From: Nitrospirota bacterium
GTDB lineage: Bacteria > Nitrospirota > Thermodesulfovibrionia > Thermodesulfovibrionales > JdFR-88
Assembly (NCBI GenBank): GCA_021812785.1
Contig: JAKAMR010000005.1
Coordinates: 1-47,956, forward strand
DNA: 47,956 bases
Direction: 5' to 3'
Shown here: one piece after another, positions 34,148 through 44,097 of the stretch
Position numbering within the stretch: the stretch's first letter is position 1
How the letters are laid out: every line of letters begins with the position of its first letter
Notes under the pieces: model-generated
What the model was told of the DNA's origin: nothing
What the model saw: only the letters and a program-made list of their open reading frames with translations
Databases searched by the model: none
Position numbers and translations under genes: made by a program

Positions 34148-36073
34148 TTAAAAAGTCAGCAAATTTTGCGATTTGGATATGACCTTATCGATGAACATGA
34201 GGTGCCACAGTTCGAGGCATAAGAGCGCCCACAGCCTGTATGCATGATCCGCCTTTCCCTCCAAATGTTCCGTTACCAGGCGGCGAATAAAACCATGGTC
34301 AAAATAGCCCCTGCCGGCAGCCCTTTTGCCAAGCAGGATATCGTTGAGCAAAGCCCTCATTTCTCCTTTTTTGAACCAAAAGCCTATCGGTATTCCGAAT
34401 CCCCATTTTTTTCTGTAAATGGCGTCATGCGGGATAAAGCGTTGTGCCAGTTTCTTAAGCAGGTATTTCTGCCGTCCGTTTTTCATTTTGATCTCTGAGG
34501 GGATCTTCGCGGCAAACTCCATAAGTTCGTAATCCAGAAAAGGCGACCGCGCTTCGACGGAGTTCATCATTGTTGCCACATCAACCTTGGTCAGAAAATC
34601 ATTTGGAAGAAGAGTTTTAATGTCGATATAGAGCAGCCTTTCAACCTCATCCGTTCCGTCCGCACATTCCAGATGTGTCTCAAAAACCTTCACCGGGTCG
34701 TATTCTGCCAATTTCTGTTTAAAACCGGGCGTATACATTTCTTCTCTGAAGCTTCGCCCAAAGATCCCCCCAATGCTCAAACTGTCTTTAAAGCTGCCCC
34801 TGCCGTACTCTGTCAGGGTCTTGATCTTTCCCGAAGCAAGGCGCCTGCCAAGGGCAGCGGAGACTCCGCCTGCAAGCGCCGGCAACACACCGTTACGAAA
34901 AAATCCAGAAAAAAACTTTCGGTACCGCCACGCGTAATAATATGCCGCCGCCCTGCTGTACCCGCAAAATGACTCATCTCCCCCGTCGCCTGTCATCGCC
35001 ACCGTTACATGCTCTTTTGTCATCCTGGACACGTAATAAGTTGGGATCTGTGAAGAGTCGGCGAAAGGTTCTCCGTAGGCCCAGACTATCCCAGGCAGGA
35101 TGCGCAGGGCATCGGGCTCCACTATGAACTCATGATGATCGGTCGAATACCTTTGGGCTACCATCCGAGCGTATTTTAATTCGTTGTAGGATTCCTCCCG
35201 GACCCCCATCGAAAAAGTCTTTACGGGTGAGCCTGATATTGTAGCCATCAAGGCGACCACGAGACTTGAATCGACCCCGCCGCTCAAAAAAGAGCCCAGG
35301 GGCACATCGCTGATCATTCTGCGCTTCACTGCGGAAAAAAGCCTGTTTGACAGTTCCTCAATATATTCGTCTTCTGTCATTTTTATTTTAGAAGCGAAAC
35401 TGAGATCCCAGTATTCATGAAAGCTCGTCCCGCCCTTTTTAAAAATCGCATAATTTGCGGGCGGGATTTTTTTGATCTCCGTGAAGATCGATCGCTCCTG
35501 CGGTATACAGTAGGAATAAAGAAAATCATCGATTGCATGGAAATCCAGCGTAAGCTCTTTTTCATAGGAAAGAAAGATGGATTTGATGTCGGAGGAGAAG
35601 TATACCTTCCCGTTTTTCTCCATGTAGAAAAGAGGCTTTACTCCGACCCGGTCTCTAGCCAGGTAGAGCTCCTTTTTTTTCGAATCCCAGATCGCAAAAG
35701 CGTACATGCCGTTTAATTTTTGAAGAAGTCTGTTGATGCCCCATTCTTCATAGCCGTGAACAAGCACCTCGGTGTCGGTGAAAGAGCTGAAAACGTGCCC
35801 GCTTCGGACGAGCGCATCGCGCAGATCGGGGAAATTGTATATCTCGCCGTTGAACGTGATCCATACGGTTTTGTCTTCGTTGTGCATCGGCTGATGCCCT
35901 GCCGCCGAAATGTCTATAATGCTCAGGCGGCGATGGCCGAGTCCGATGTGCGGGGCAATGTATTTTCCTGCATCATCAGGCCCCCGTGTGACCATAACGT
36001 CCCGCATTTTCAGTAAGACGTCTTCGGCAATTTCCGGACGGGTCCTGTCATATATGCCGCATATACCGCACAT
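34148..36073 (-). CDS. asnB: AsnB-like glutamine-dependent amidotransferase (third of tandem set)
   Basis: A 641-aa two-domain protein. The Ntn glutaminase begins MCGICGIYD; the Cys that becomes residue 1 is the nucleophile, which fixes the start at ATG 36073 (GAGAGG ahead) rather than the TTG six bases before. Arg48/49, NGEIYN (75-80) and TDTE (99-102) complete the glutaminase site. The synthetase domain has the PP-loop SGGVDSS (264-270) and GDGGDE. Such enzymes in polysaccharide loci are thought to amidate a sugar carboxyl group (uronic acid) with glutamine nitrogen and ATP rather than make asparagine. Unlike the two genes before it in the transcript, it lacks the insert after GPDD, so it is a separate subtype. 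Confidence 0.92.
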   Translation of the reverse strand: MCGICGIYDRTRPEIAEDVLLKMRDVMVTRGPDDAGKYIAPHIGLGHRRLSIIDISAAGHQPMHNEDKTVWITFNGEIYNFPDLRDALVRSGHVFSSFTDTEVLVHGYEEWGINRLLQKLNGMYAFAIWDSKKKELYLARDRVGVKPLFYMEKNGKVYFSSDIKSIFLSYEKELTLDFHAIDDFLYSYCIPQERSIFTEIKKIPPANYAIFKKGGTSFHEYWDLSFASKIKMTEDEYIEELSNRLFSAVKRRMISDVPLGSFLSGGVDSSLVVALMATISGSPVKTFSMGVREESYNELKYARMVAQRYSTDHHEFIVEPDALRILPGIVWAYGEPFADSSQIPTYYVSRMTKEHVTVAMTGDGGDESFCGYSRAAAYYYAWRYRKFFSGFFRNGVLPALAGGVSAALGRRLASGKIKTLTEYGRGSFKDSLSIGGIFGRSFREEMYTPGFKQKLAEYDPVKVFETHLECADGTDEVERLLYIDIKTLLPNDFLTKVDVATMMNSVEARSPFLDYELMEFAAKIPSEIKMKNGRQKYLLKKLAQRFIPHDAIYRKKWGFGIPIGFWFKKGEMRALLNDILLGKRAAGRGYFDHGFIRRLVTEHLEGKADHAYRLWALLCLELWHLMFIDKVISKSQNLLTF

Positions 36074-36220
36074 GATCAACGCCTCTCTGTTTTCTGAAAA
36101 TTAGAGGAAAGTTTAGAATTTTCTAAAGGAATGGACGGTAATATCAGTGCTTTATCGTGAAATGCCGGTTTAGCAATGGGGAGCCGCTGCCACTCCATAA
36201 AAGATGGCCGCTCCGGTTTA

Positions 36221-38086
36221 TTAAAAAAGTGTATTTTTATTTACCTTGAGCCACTCTTCAAAGAGTTCGGCCCTGTTGTATTTGTTCATTGATCCAGGAG
36301 CGGCAAATCCGATCTTATCCCTGCGCCAAAGCACCTCATCGGGCAACAGTCCTCTCATGGCCAAACGTAACAGCCATTTGCTCCACCCGTTATGGAATTT
36401 ATACGAGGCTGGCACCGCAAATACATAATCGACCAGCCTGTAGTCGGTAAATGGCGTCCGCGACTCGATTGAAAAAGCCATGCTGTTTCTGTCCTCATAA
36501 TGTAGAAGCTGGGGCAGACTATATTTCATCTGATATGAATGGAGAACACCATTTAGATTAGGTACAAAAGAATGCATGAATTCCATTGGCATTCCGCAGT
36601 TTTTAGCCTTCAGTAAGTCCAGACTTTCCTTGATGAGTCTTTTTTTCCATGCCATATAAAAAAATGATTTTAAAGGACGCGGGCTCAAAAAGATAGGAAG
36701 CGATTTCATTTCCGAGAGCATTTGCTTGAAGGATCCGGCAGTCCTGGATACGCAGGCAGACTCTAAAAGCAGGCTTTTGATTTTCAATTTGCTTGCAAGC
36801 TGTGAAATGTAAGCGGCTCTGTAAACCGCGTATCCGCCAAAGACCTCGTCGCCCCCCTGGCCGTCCAGTATTACCCGCACATGATTGCTGGCTTCCTTCA
36901 TGACCTCCCACTGCGCATAGACCGAAGGGCCTCCAAATGGCTCATCCTGATGCCATATTACCTGCCCGATCTCTTTTTCCAGGCCCTCCGGCGAAGGGAA
37001 GACAAAATGGCTTTCCGCTTCAGTAAGAGCGTTAATTAACCCGGCAAAAAAAGTTTCATCAACGGGCTCATTTGGGAACGCGGCGGTAAATGTTTTTTGC
37101 CTGCTGCCTATCTGCTCCACCCCGATGCCTTCCTCTTTGAGAATCCTGTTGATTATCACCACAATCGAGGAACTGTCCAGCCCTCCAGAAAGACAGGTGC
37201 CTATGGGCGTATCGGCCCTTAATCTTATCCTGACTGAATCGAAGAGCAGTTCCCGTATGTCATCAGCGTAGCTAAGGGCCTGCCGGGCATTGTAATCTCC
37301 AACGGAGGCGTTGTGGGCCAATTCATAATATCTGCTGAACTTGAAATCAAAGGTCTTGAGATCGAAAACGAGATTGAAGCCCGGACTTATCTGACAGACA
37401 TCTTTATACATTGTCTCATGCGAGTGTTCCTGCAGATCGAAGGCCAGGAATTCAAAAATCCTGTCGGCATTTATGTCCCTGCTTAAATGAGGGGCCCTTA
37501 ACAGTGACTTTACTTCCGAGGCAAAAGCAAACATCTTAAGGTCCGGTTCATAATGATAGTAGAGAGGTTTTATTCCGTACCTGTCCCTTGAGATGAGAAC
37601 GATTTGCCTTTTCCTGTCATAAAGGGCAAATGCCCAGTCTCCATTGAAGAGCCTTACGCAATTCTCCCCCCATTCCTGGTAGGACGCAAGAATCACCTCG
37701 GTGTCGGAATTTGTCCGGAATTGGTGCCCCTTTGCCTTAAGCTCATCTCTCAGTTCCCTGTAATTGTATATCTCCCCGTTGAACACGATCCATATTGACC
37801 CGTTCTCATAACTCATCGGTTGATGTCCCGCGGCGGACAGATCGAGTATCGACAACCTTTTGTGCCCAAACAACAGGTTGACACGCTCGCTTGAAAGAGA
37901 AACATTTTTCCCTTTTTTGGCCAGGCTCTTTCCCGAATGAAATTCATAAATGGAATTGTTGGCCGTATTTGCGCCCAAATATCCCTCGTCATCAGGCCCC
38001 CTGTGGCTTAAAGCGGACAGCATATTGACGACCTGAGCCTGATGGCGCATTTCATCCATTGTCAGTATGCCGGCTATGCCGCACAT
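36221..38086 (-). CDS. asnB: AsnB-like glutamine-dependent amidotransferase (second of tandem set)
   Basis: A 621-aa protein with the same two domains. It starts MCGIAGILTM from ATG 38086 (AGAGGAG ahead); an in-frame ATG at 38134 would block the N-terminal Cys and is rejected. NGEIYN (103-108), SDTE (127-130), the PP-loop SGGLDSS (300-306) and the later DGQGGDEVFGG are intact, so both half-reactions should work. Residues about 38-70 are an insert between RGPDDEGYL and FGHKRLSILDLS that the third gene lacks; the first gene has a longer one. It is probably active on a carboxylated sugar or another acid of this pathway. The 147-nt gap downstream holds only a weak GAAAATT/AATTTTC stem. Confidence 0.92.
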   Translation of the reverse strand: MCGIAGILTMDEMRHQAQVVNMLSALSHRGPDDEGYLGANTANNSIYEFHSGKSLAKKGKNVSLSSERVNLLFGHKRLSILDLSAAGHQPMSYENGSIWIVFNGEIYNYRELRDELKAKGHQFRTNSDTEVILASYQEWGENCVRLFNGDWAFALYDRKRQIVLISRDRYGIKPLYYHYEPDLKMFAFASEVKSLLRAPHLSRDINADRIFEFLAFDLQEHSHETMYKDVCQISPGFNLVFDLKTFDFKFSRYYELAHNASVGDYNARQALSYADDIRELLFDSVRIRLRADTPIGTCLSGGLDSSSIVVIINRILKEEGIGVEQIGSRQKTFTAAFPNEPVDETFFAGLINALTEAESHFVFPSPEGLEKEIGQVIWHQDEPFGGPSVYAQWEVMKEASNHVRVILDGQGGDEVFGGYAVYRAAYISQLASKLKIKSLLLESACVSRTAGSFKQMLSEMKSLPIFLSPRPLKSFFYMAWKKRLIKESLDLLKAKNCGMPMEFMHSFVPNLNGVLHSYQMKYSLPQLLHYEDRNSMAFSIESRTPFTDYRLVDYVFAVPASYKFHNGWSKWLLRLAMRGLLPDEVLWRRDKIGFAAPGSMNKYNRAELFEEWLKVNKNTLF

Positions 38087-38208
38087 ATCAAAAAATTCTC
38101 CTCTGCAACACTTTTTTCTGACTTGCTGCCCCAATCATAAATCTGTAATCCATCCCTCCAGCACAAGATACCATTAATCTAAAAAAATACGCATTCCAAC
38201 CTGACACT

Positions 38209-40173
38209 TTAAAAGAACTTTTGCCCCCACTTTTCAAGGATATAAAAACGGAAAAAAATGTCGCTCTGATAAAAGGTTTTCCGGCCCAAATACCGGTCAA
38301 AACAATCCTGCAGTCTGTCCATCCGTACATATTGCTGTAGGAAGGTGGCATTCAAAAAAACCTTTTGTATTTCCTTGCTGATGCACTTCCGGAACCAATG
38401 GTCCTCTGGAGTAACGAAGCCCAGCTTGCTTTTTCTGAGGCGGATCTTTTCAGGCAGAATACTTACCATCGCATTTCTGAGAACGTATTTTGTCCAGCCA
38501 TTGCTCATTTTTTGAGAGAGCGGGAAAGAGGCAAGTCTCTCCACCAGTCTGTAGTCCAGATAAGGCAGTCTCGTTTCAACTGAAAATGCCATGGAATTTT
38601 TATCGCTATACCTGAGCAAGGCTGGCAGGCTGAACCTGAAAAGATCTTCCTTCATCCGGTTTCCGATATTCCCTCGGAAAACGAAATCTTCATCCTTATG
38701 TTTAAAGTTCCTGGTTACCGAATCCCTCATTAATGAATTCAGATTCAGGAAATTATTTCCGAGGCGCGAGTATTTCAGACCCTTTGTCAGGTTAAGCGTT
38801 TTCAGGACCTCAAGGGAAAGGAGGAATTGAAATATCTCCAGTGACTTTAAATATTTTCTTTTTTTAAGGAGGTCCAAAAAATAAAAAATGTAAAATTTCC
38901 TGTAGCCTGCCAATTGCTCGTCAGCGCCCTGGCCGTCCAACACGACTTTTACCCCTTTTTCATGTATCCGCCTCATTACACACCATTGGGCAAAAATGCT
39001 GCTTCCGCCAAAAGGCTCTTCCTGCTGCCATAATATACGGTCAACTTCGTCAATAAACGCGTTGTAGTCGGGAAAGACATAATTCCGCTCGACGCCGGTG
39101 TGTTCGACGACTGTTTCGATATAATCTCTCTCATCATAGGCCTTGTCCTCGAAACATGACGAAAAAGTCTGCAGCCTCGCAGGGTTCTGGCTTGCAAAAT
39201 CGGAGGATAGCAGCCCACTTGCGGCGCAGACTATTGCCGAGGAATCCAGCCCCCCGCTAAGGCATGATCCTACCGGGACATCACTTCTGAGCCTCAGCCT
39301 CACTGAATCCTTGAAAATGTCCAGGAATTCTTCAGCATAGACGGAATTTTCTGCGTTGCTGCCCTCTTCGTTTGTTATCTCAACGTCCCAGTATTGCCTC
39401 AAAACGGTCTGGCCTCGCACATTAATTTTCAAGTAACAGGCCTGCGGCAGCTTGCGGATACCGGAAAAAAATGTTTTATTTGTATGGTCCAGGTAGCCGT
39501 ACTTCAGGTAATCATAGATCAGAGCGTCATTTGGCGCTTGCCGGCCTATTATATCCGGATGCAGCAGCGACTTCATCTCTGAAGAAAAAGCAAATATCTG
39601 CGAGTCTAGATAATAATAGAAAGGCTTGACCCCAAGCCTGTCACGAGCACAAAAAAGCTCTTTCCTTTTTACGTCCCATATGCAAAAAGCCCACATCCCG
39701 TTGAATCTCTGCAGGCAGTCCTTTCCCCATTGTTCATAAGATTTTAAAATGACTTCCGTGTCAGAATCCGAATGAAAAAAGTGCCCCTTCCGCTCCAGTT
39801 CAATCCGGATCTCTTTATAATTGTAGACCTCGCCGTTAAAAACGATCCAAAGCGATTTGCTGCCATTGGACATCGGCTGGTGCCCAGCCGGTGAAAGGTC
39901 AAGTATCGACAGCCTTCTGTTTGCGAGGGCAAGACTGCTATACCCGTTTTTAATGCCGGTCAGATCTTTTCCCGGAGTATAATCAATGGCAGATTCATAG
40001 ACGATGTCTGGAGTGTCGCTGTCTCCGGCTATCTCGTAATGGCCGGAATTCATATTGCCGAACAAATAGCCCTCATCATCCGGCCCGCGGCGGGAAATGG
40101 CCTTGTTCATGAGCTTGAAAGTATCTTTGTTAATGGCCCCCTTGAATTTAAGGACGCCCGTTATTCCGCACAT
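38209..40173 (-). CDS. asnB: AsnB-like glutamine-dependent amidotransferase (first of tandem set)
   Basis: A 654-aa protein beginning MCGITGVLKF, with AGGAG about 8 bases before the ATG. Glutaminase residues NGEVYN (113-118) and SDTE (137-140) are intact, as are the PP-loop SGGLDSS (306-312) and DGQGADEQLAGY. A long insert of about 50 residues (38-85, GNMNSGHYEIAGDSD and on) separates GPDDEGYL from LANRRLSILDLS, as in the second gene but longer. The three proteins are clearly paralogues but have drifted far apart, so this is an old duplication with likely different acceptors. It lies just downstream of the ligase/polymerase gene. Confidence 0.92.
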   Translation of the reverse strand: MCGITGVLKFKGAINKDTFKLMNKAISRRGPDDEGYLFGNMNSGHYEIAGDSDTPDIVYESAIDYTPGKDLTGIKNGYSSLALANRRLSILDLSPAGHQPMSNGSKSLWIVFNGEVYNYKEIRIELERKGHFFHSDSDTEVILKSYEQWGKDCLQRFNGMWAFCIWDVKRKELFCARDRLGVKPFYYYLDSQIFAFSSEMKSLLHPDIIGRQAPNDALIYDYLKYGYLDHTNKTFFSGIRKLPQACYLKINVRGQTVLRQYWDVEITNEEGSNAENSVYAEEFLDIFKDSVRLRLRSDVPVGSCLSGGLDSSAIVCAASGLLSSDFASQNPARLQTFSSCFEDKAYDERDYIETVVEHTGVERNYVFPDYNAFIDEVDRILWQQEEPFGGSSIFAQWCVMRRIHEKGVKVVLDGQGADEQLAGYRKFYIFYFLDLLKKRKYLKSLEIFQFLLSLEVLKTLNLTKGLKYSRLGNNFLNLNSLMRDSVTRNFKHKDEDFVFRGNIGNRMKEDLFRFSLPALLRYSDKNSMAFSVETRLPYLDYRLVERLASFPLSQKMSNGWTKYVLRNAMVSILPEKIRLRKSKLGFVTPEDHWFRKCISKEIQKVFLNATFLQQYVRMDRLQDCFDRYLGRKTFYQSDIFFRFYILEKWGQKFF

Positions 40174-40280
40174 GATATTTACTCCTGTTTTTCAGGCATT
40201 TTTAGAAATCGGAATCATGGAACCGGGAAAATTCTAACAAGACTGATACATTACTATCGGCCTTCGGCAAAAAACCATGC

Positions 40281-41675
40281 TCAGAACTGCCTTTTACGCA
40301 ATCCCGCGCCTGCGTACTTCCCCGGAGAAATGTCCTCTCGCTCTGCAACTGCACTGGTTTTACCAAGGTTGTTATTGATCAGGACCATCATCCAGAAGAG
40401 CCAGAACGTCTTTTCCCAGAAAAAATCATCGAAAAAAGCCATAACGAGAAGGGCCCAAAATGCTGCCGTTAGCATGGTTCTGTCTTTCATGTCATACTGC
40501 CAGTTTGAACGGATAAGCGAGTAATGCCGCTTCAGACCCCAGAAAAAAAGAGCAATGCCGGCTATGCCGAGTTCTACGGCGAACTCCAGGTATATATTAT
40601 GAGAAGCCCTGTAAAAACCCTCGAACCCTGGTACATAATTGACAAATTTTGTATATGCGACCGGGAAATTGTCCAATCCCGCCCCCGTGAGCCAATATTT
40701 CTCCAGAGATTTTATTCCTACCCGCCAGATAGTGACCCGTCCGGCGCCACCGGTTGGAACGGCTTCCTGCCATCTTTCCATAAAAAAACGCATCATGAAC
40801 ATGACCATAGGCAAAGAGACCGCGGTAAAAAGAAGGCCGAGTGTAAATTTCCTCTTCGAAGAAAAGAGGAATATGGCAAAGATTATTCCTATCCCCAGCA
40901 TAGCAGCCCTTGAACCGGCCACTATTACACCAAATAGCATTGTAGCGAATGCAATGATCATAAAAATTTTTTTCCAGTCTAATTTTTTTCCGGTAAAGAG
41001 CATTTCTATGCAGATTGCTATCGGAATGAGCATGCAAAAACTGAGATTATTCGGATTTGTTTCCCGGTTTCCAAACATGAGGGTTGCGCGCTGGGTGTCC
41101 ATGCCGTAGAAATTGCCTTGGTAATAGGAATAAATGCAGAATATGGAGGCAAAAAAACCTCCAAGCAGAACAGCAACTTTAAGTGTGTCCCACTCCTTCC
41201 TCTCCGTGCCATAAAAAGAGACTATAAGATAAAAGGCCAAAAGGCCTAAGGCTGTAGGTATCCTTCTAAGAGTCAGTCCACGGTCGATTGCCCATACAAA
41301 AGTGGAGCTTGCATATAGCACCAGAACAGTCCAAAAAAAAACCACCTTGTTTGGACGGACGAAACGGTTCTCAAATGATCCTTTCAGCAAAAGGCTTAGC
41401 ATGGACAGAATTCCCACGGCCTTTGTCAGAGTGGTCCCAGTGCTGTGGCCCGTAAGGGACAAAACCGCATCAAAAGGGATCAGGAACGCGTACGCTCCAA
41501 AAGGAAAGATGAAGGGTCTCCTTACCGCCAGATACACAAGGAGGGGCATGGCGGGCAGTGCCGCCCAAAAAAATTTTCCGTCCACGATTATTTCCACGGC
41601 AGAGAAACAAAGCAGACACGCTAGCGCCACCCAAAGTGATTTTTCAAATTCATTCTTTCTAATGGCAAATGACAT
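40281..41675 (-). CDS. O-antigen ligase/polymerase family membrane protein
   Basis: A 464-aa protein with about 11-12 transmembrane segments. The family motif is in the large loop: GRVTIWRVGIKSLEKYWLTG, then GFYRASHNIYLEFAVELGIAG, the H-N-x-YLE form of the Wzy_C/RfaL signature. An earlier FGNRETNPNNLSF segment and VAGSRAAMLG are also typical. It is the second such protein in the window and quite unlike the one near the left end. ATG 41675 was chosen because GGGAG stands nine bases ahead; an ATG two codons upstream is too close to it. Whether it ligates or polymerises cannot be told from sequence. Confidence 0.9.
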   Translation of the reverse strand: MSFAIRKNEFEKSLWVALACLLCFSAVEIIVDGKFFWAALPAMPLLVYLAVRRPFIFPFGAYAFLIPFDAVLSLTGHSTGTTLTKAVGILSMLSLLLKGSFENRFVRPNKVVFFWTVLVLYASSTFVWAIDRGLTLRRIPTALGLLAFYLIVSFYGTERKEWDTLKVAVLLGGFFASIFCIYSYYQGNFYGMDTQRATLMFGNRETNPNNLSFCMLIPIAICIEMLFTGKKLDWKKIFMIIAFATMLFGVIVAGSRAAMLGIGIIFAIFLFSSKRKFTLGLLFTAVSLPMVMFMMRFFMERWQEAVPTGGAGRVTIWRVGIKSLEKYWLTGAGLDNFPVAYTKFVNYVPGFEGFYRASHNIYLEFAVELGIAGIALFFWGLKRHYSLIRSNWQYDMKDRTMLTAAFWALLVMAFFDDFFWEKTFWLFWMMVLINNNLGKTSAVAEREDISPGKYAGAGLRKRQF

Positions 41676-41807
41676 CTGCATTCTCTCCCGTGTGTGCTAT
41701 TTACAGAGATTTTAGTTATCAGAAGCCTCTCTCTAGCCTGGAATGTCCGGCACAAGCCCCGCCAGTCTCAGGAATGGATTCTGCTTTTGCGCATCCAGGC
41801 GCAATCA

Positions 41808-43142
41808 TTACCGTCCGCTTTTTTGCTTGGCCGGCTGAAATGATGCCACCTTATTCAATAATTTTGAATATTCCCCGGCTATAGCAAAATATGAATAGTC
41901 CCCGATCCTGTCGTTCGCATTGTAGCTGACTTCACCCTTGCTTATGAACTCGCGGTAATGCCTCATCAGGACCATTTCCAGCTGCATCTTGTCCGAGACG
42001 AAACAGCCAGCGCCCGTGTCCTCAAGCAGGTCCTTTACTATGCTGTTGGAGCGGCCAATTGCAATGATTGGCCGCATGGAGCCAAGATATTCAAACAGTT
42101 TGCCGGTATAGACGCCTTTTTCCCTTTCATCGTTCCATAATAAAAGCAGCAGCATCTGCGATTCCTTCTGTCTCCTAATGGCCTCCTCCCTGGGAACCGG
42201 TCCGGCCACTTTCACAACGTCACGCAAGTGATATTTATTGACGTCCCCGGTAAGCCATCCTTCATTCGGGCCGTAAAACACCACTTCTATCACGGACCTG
42301 TCTATTTTGTTTTTCTCTATCAGCCTGGCTATGGTTTCAAGCAGCATTGCCGGGTCTCTCTTGCCGTCGTAAAGAGTCCCTGTATAGGTTATGCTGAATT
42401 TTTTACTTAGAACGGACGTGACTTTTCTGAAATCGTCCGGATCAAATCCATTTGTGATGCACTGAACATCCTTGCCTCTGTGAAGGGACTCAAGGGTATC
42501 GGCCAGCGGACGGGAAACGGTGACCAGCGCGTCCGCATATGACAAGGTCTTCATCTCAAGATGGCGCTCCCAAAAACGTATTGCCGCGTACTTGCTGTAA
42601 TAATGGTTTTGTGTCCAAAGGTCGCGAAGGTCCGCTATCCAGGGCACCCCGTACTCCTGCTTCAGTTTTCTGGCTATCAGATGTGCCGTTACAGGATATG
42701 ACGTGCTTACGATTGCGTCGACCCTCGCTTTGCTCAAGAGACGGGACGCGGATTCGATTGCATACCCGTACCATCCGGCCTCCTGATCCGGATAGGCTAT
42801 GAGCTCTCTAAAAATTTTGATTGCGCGGCTCTTCCATGAATGGTAGCTGAAATTCTTCGTTAATTGTATCCCGATCTGCTGGTGCACACCTGCTCCAGGA
42901 CTAAAACCAAACAATTTTTTTATCCGCGCAATCCTGTCAGAATAATCTGTAGCTATCACATTAACGCCCTGTGGAGATGCGCCCGGGCGCTTTATGGTAA
43001 GCACTATGGGCTCCCATCCAAAATGGTGAAGATACTTGGCCAGCCCGCCAGACCGCTGCGAACCGGATATCTGCGCAGGAGGAAAATAAAACGCCATTAT
43101 AAGGACTTTTTTCGCCTTTTTGACCGGATTGAGTGCTATCAC
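41808..43142 (-). CDS. Glycosyltransferase, GT4-like
   Basis: A 444-aa GT-B protein of the group that begins VLIMAFYFPPAQISGSQRS, common in polysaccharide loci. The N-terminal domain has DAIVSTSYPVTAHLIARKLK and WIADLRDLWTQNHYY. The C-terminal one has CITNGFDPDDF, ITYTGTLYDGKRDPAMLLE and TGKLFEYLGSMRPIIAIG with the donor-binding Glu. The start is GTG (43142), 7 nt after the previous stop, with GAGGA about 12 bases ahead. Substrate unknown. Confidence 0.9.
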   Translation of the reverse strand: MIALNPVKKAKKVLIMAFYFPPAQISGSQRSGGLAKYLHHFGWEPIVLTIKRPGASPQGVNVIATDYSDRIARIKKLFGFSPGAGVHQQIGIQLTKNFSYHSWKSRAIKIFRELIAYPDQEAGWYGYAIESASRLLSKARVDAIVSTSYPVTAHLIARKLKQEYGVPWIADLRDLWTQNHYYSKYAAIRFWERHLEMKTLSYADALVTVSRPLADTLESLHRGKDVQCITNGFDPDDFRKVTSVLSKKFSITYTGTLYDGKRDPAMLLETIARLIEKNKIDRSVIEVVFYGPNEGWLTGDVNKYHLRDVVKVAGPVPREEAIRRQKESQMLLLLLWNDEREKGVYTGKLFEYLGSMRPIIAIGRSNSIVKDLLEDTGAGCFVSDKMQLEMVLMRHYREFISKGEVSYNANDRIGDYSYFAIAGEYSKLLNKVASFQPAKQKSGR

Positions 43143-43149
43143 CTGTTAT

Positions 43150-44097
43150 TCAGCGTCCTCTCGAAACGGCCTTCATCAACATGCCCGTCAGATTCGATGG
43201 CAGCCAACTGGCTGCCCATACCTTTAACCATCTCCTGTCGCGTGCGAATGGAAACTCATGCAACAGGAACCGCCTGGCCTCTTCCCCCTTGCCTTCTTGC
43301 ACCTGGGAAGCGGCATAAGAAATTAGGTAATCGCGGCTGCTTCTATCAAGAAAGTCAGCATATCGCGGATATTTTTCAGAAAGGCCGTGGAGGGTCTTTC
43401 CCATTTGTCGCGAACTGTCATTTTTTTTTGTGACTTTTGCGGTGCTGTCCGGCACATCTATCAGGCGATACAATGGAATGCCGCAAATGCCCACCCTGGG
43501 CTGCACGACAGCGCATCTCAGTATGAGTTCGGATATCTCTCCATACCTCATATTTTCATTGAATCCTGACAAGCTCTCAAACAGTGATCTTTTCATGAAC
43601 AGGCCATCGCTTGGCCAGCCTGAAACCGTCAACTGCCTGATCGCATCGTCAAACACCCTGCATCCTCTCACGATCATGGTGCCGTTTATGTCCTTCAGGT
43701 AATGCCGCGTGGTTTTCCCCTCCCTGTAATGATCGTATGCCGACATCATCCATTCGGCATTTTGTCCGCTCCATAAAAATTTGATTTCATTTTCAAGCTT
43801 GAATGGATAATAGCAGTCATCGGCGTCGATAAATGCCAGGTACTCCCCTGCTGCCGCATGTGCGGCCTTGTTTCGCGCTGCTGACGGGCCATGGTTTGAT
43901 TGACTTATTAACCTGATCCTTTTGTCATCAAGCGTAATGGCATCCGCGGACCCGTCGGTGGACCCGTCATCCACAACAATCAGTTCCCAGTTCTCGTACG
44001 TCTGGTTCACTATGCTCCTGATGGAGCGGGCGACATAAGGCCGTTTGTTATAGAGCGGCATTATAATGCTGACCAGAGGTCCGTTTTTCATTTGCAT
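43150..44097 (-). CDS. Family 2 glycosyltransferase
   Basis: A 315-aa GT-A enzyme with all common GT2 motifs: VSIIMPLYNKRPYVARSI, VVDDGSTDGS, NHGPSAARNKAAHAAAGEYL and FIDADD (DxD). The acceptor half has SGWPSDGLFMKRSLFESLSGF and a helical tail with a hydrophobic C-terminal patch (LKVWAASWLPSNLTG). It abuts the deacetylase gene upstream without a gap. Either of two ATGs (44097 or 44091) could start it, both after GGGA. Confidence 0.94.
   Translation of the reverse strand: MQMKNGPLVSIIMPLYNKRPYVARSIRSIVNQTYENWELIVVDDGSTDGSADAITLDDKRIRLISQSNHGPSAARNKAAHAAAGEYLAFIDADDCYYPFKLENEIKFLWSGQNAEWMMSAYDHYREGKTTRHYLKDINGTMIVRGCRVFDDAIRQLTVSGWPSDGLFMKRSLFESLSGFNENMRYGEISELILRCAVVQPRVGICGIPLYRLIDVPDSTAKVTKKNDSSRQMGKTLHGLSEKYPRYADFLDRSSRDYLISYAASQVQEGKGEEARRFLLHEFPFARDRRWLKVWAASWLPSNLTGMLMKAVSRGR

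Noticed and set aside
34148..40173. Asparagine biosynthesis as the role of the AsnB-like genes
   Set aside because: Three divergent copies embedded among glycosyltransferases fit sugar amidation better; not excluded by sequence alone.
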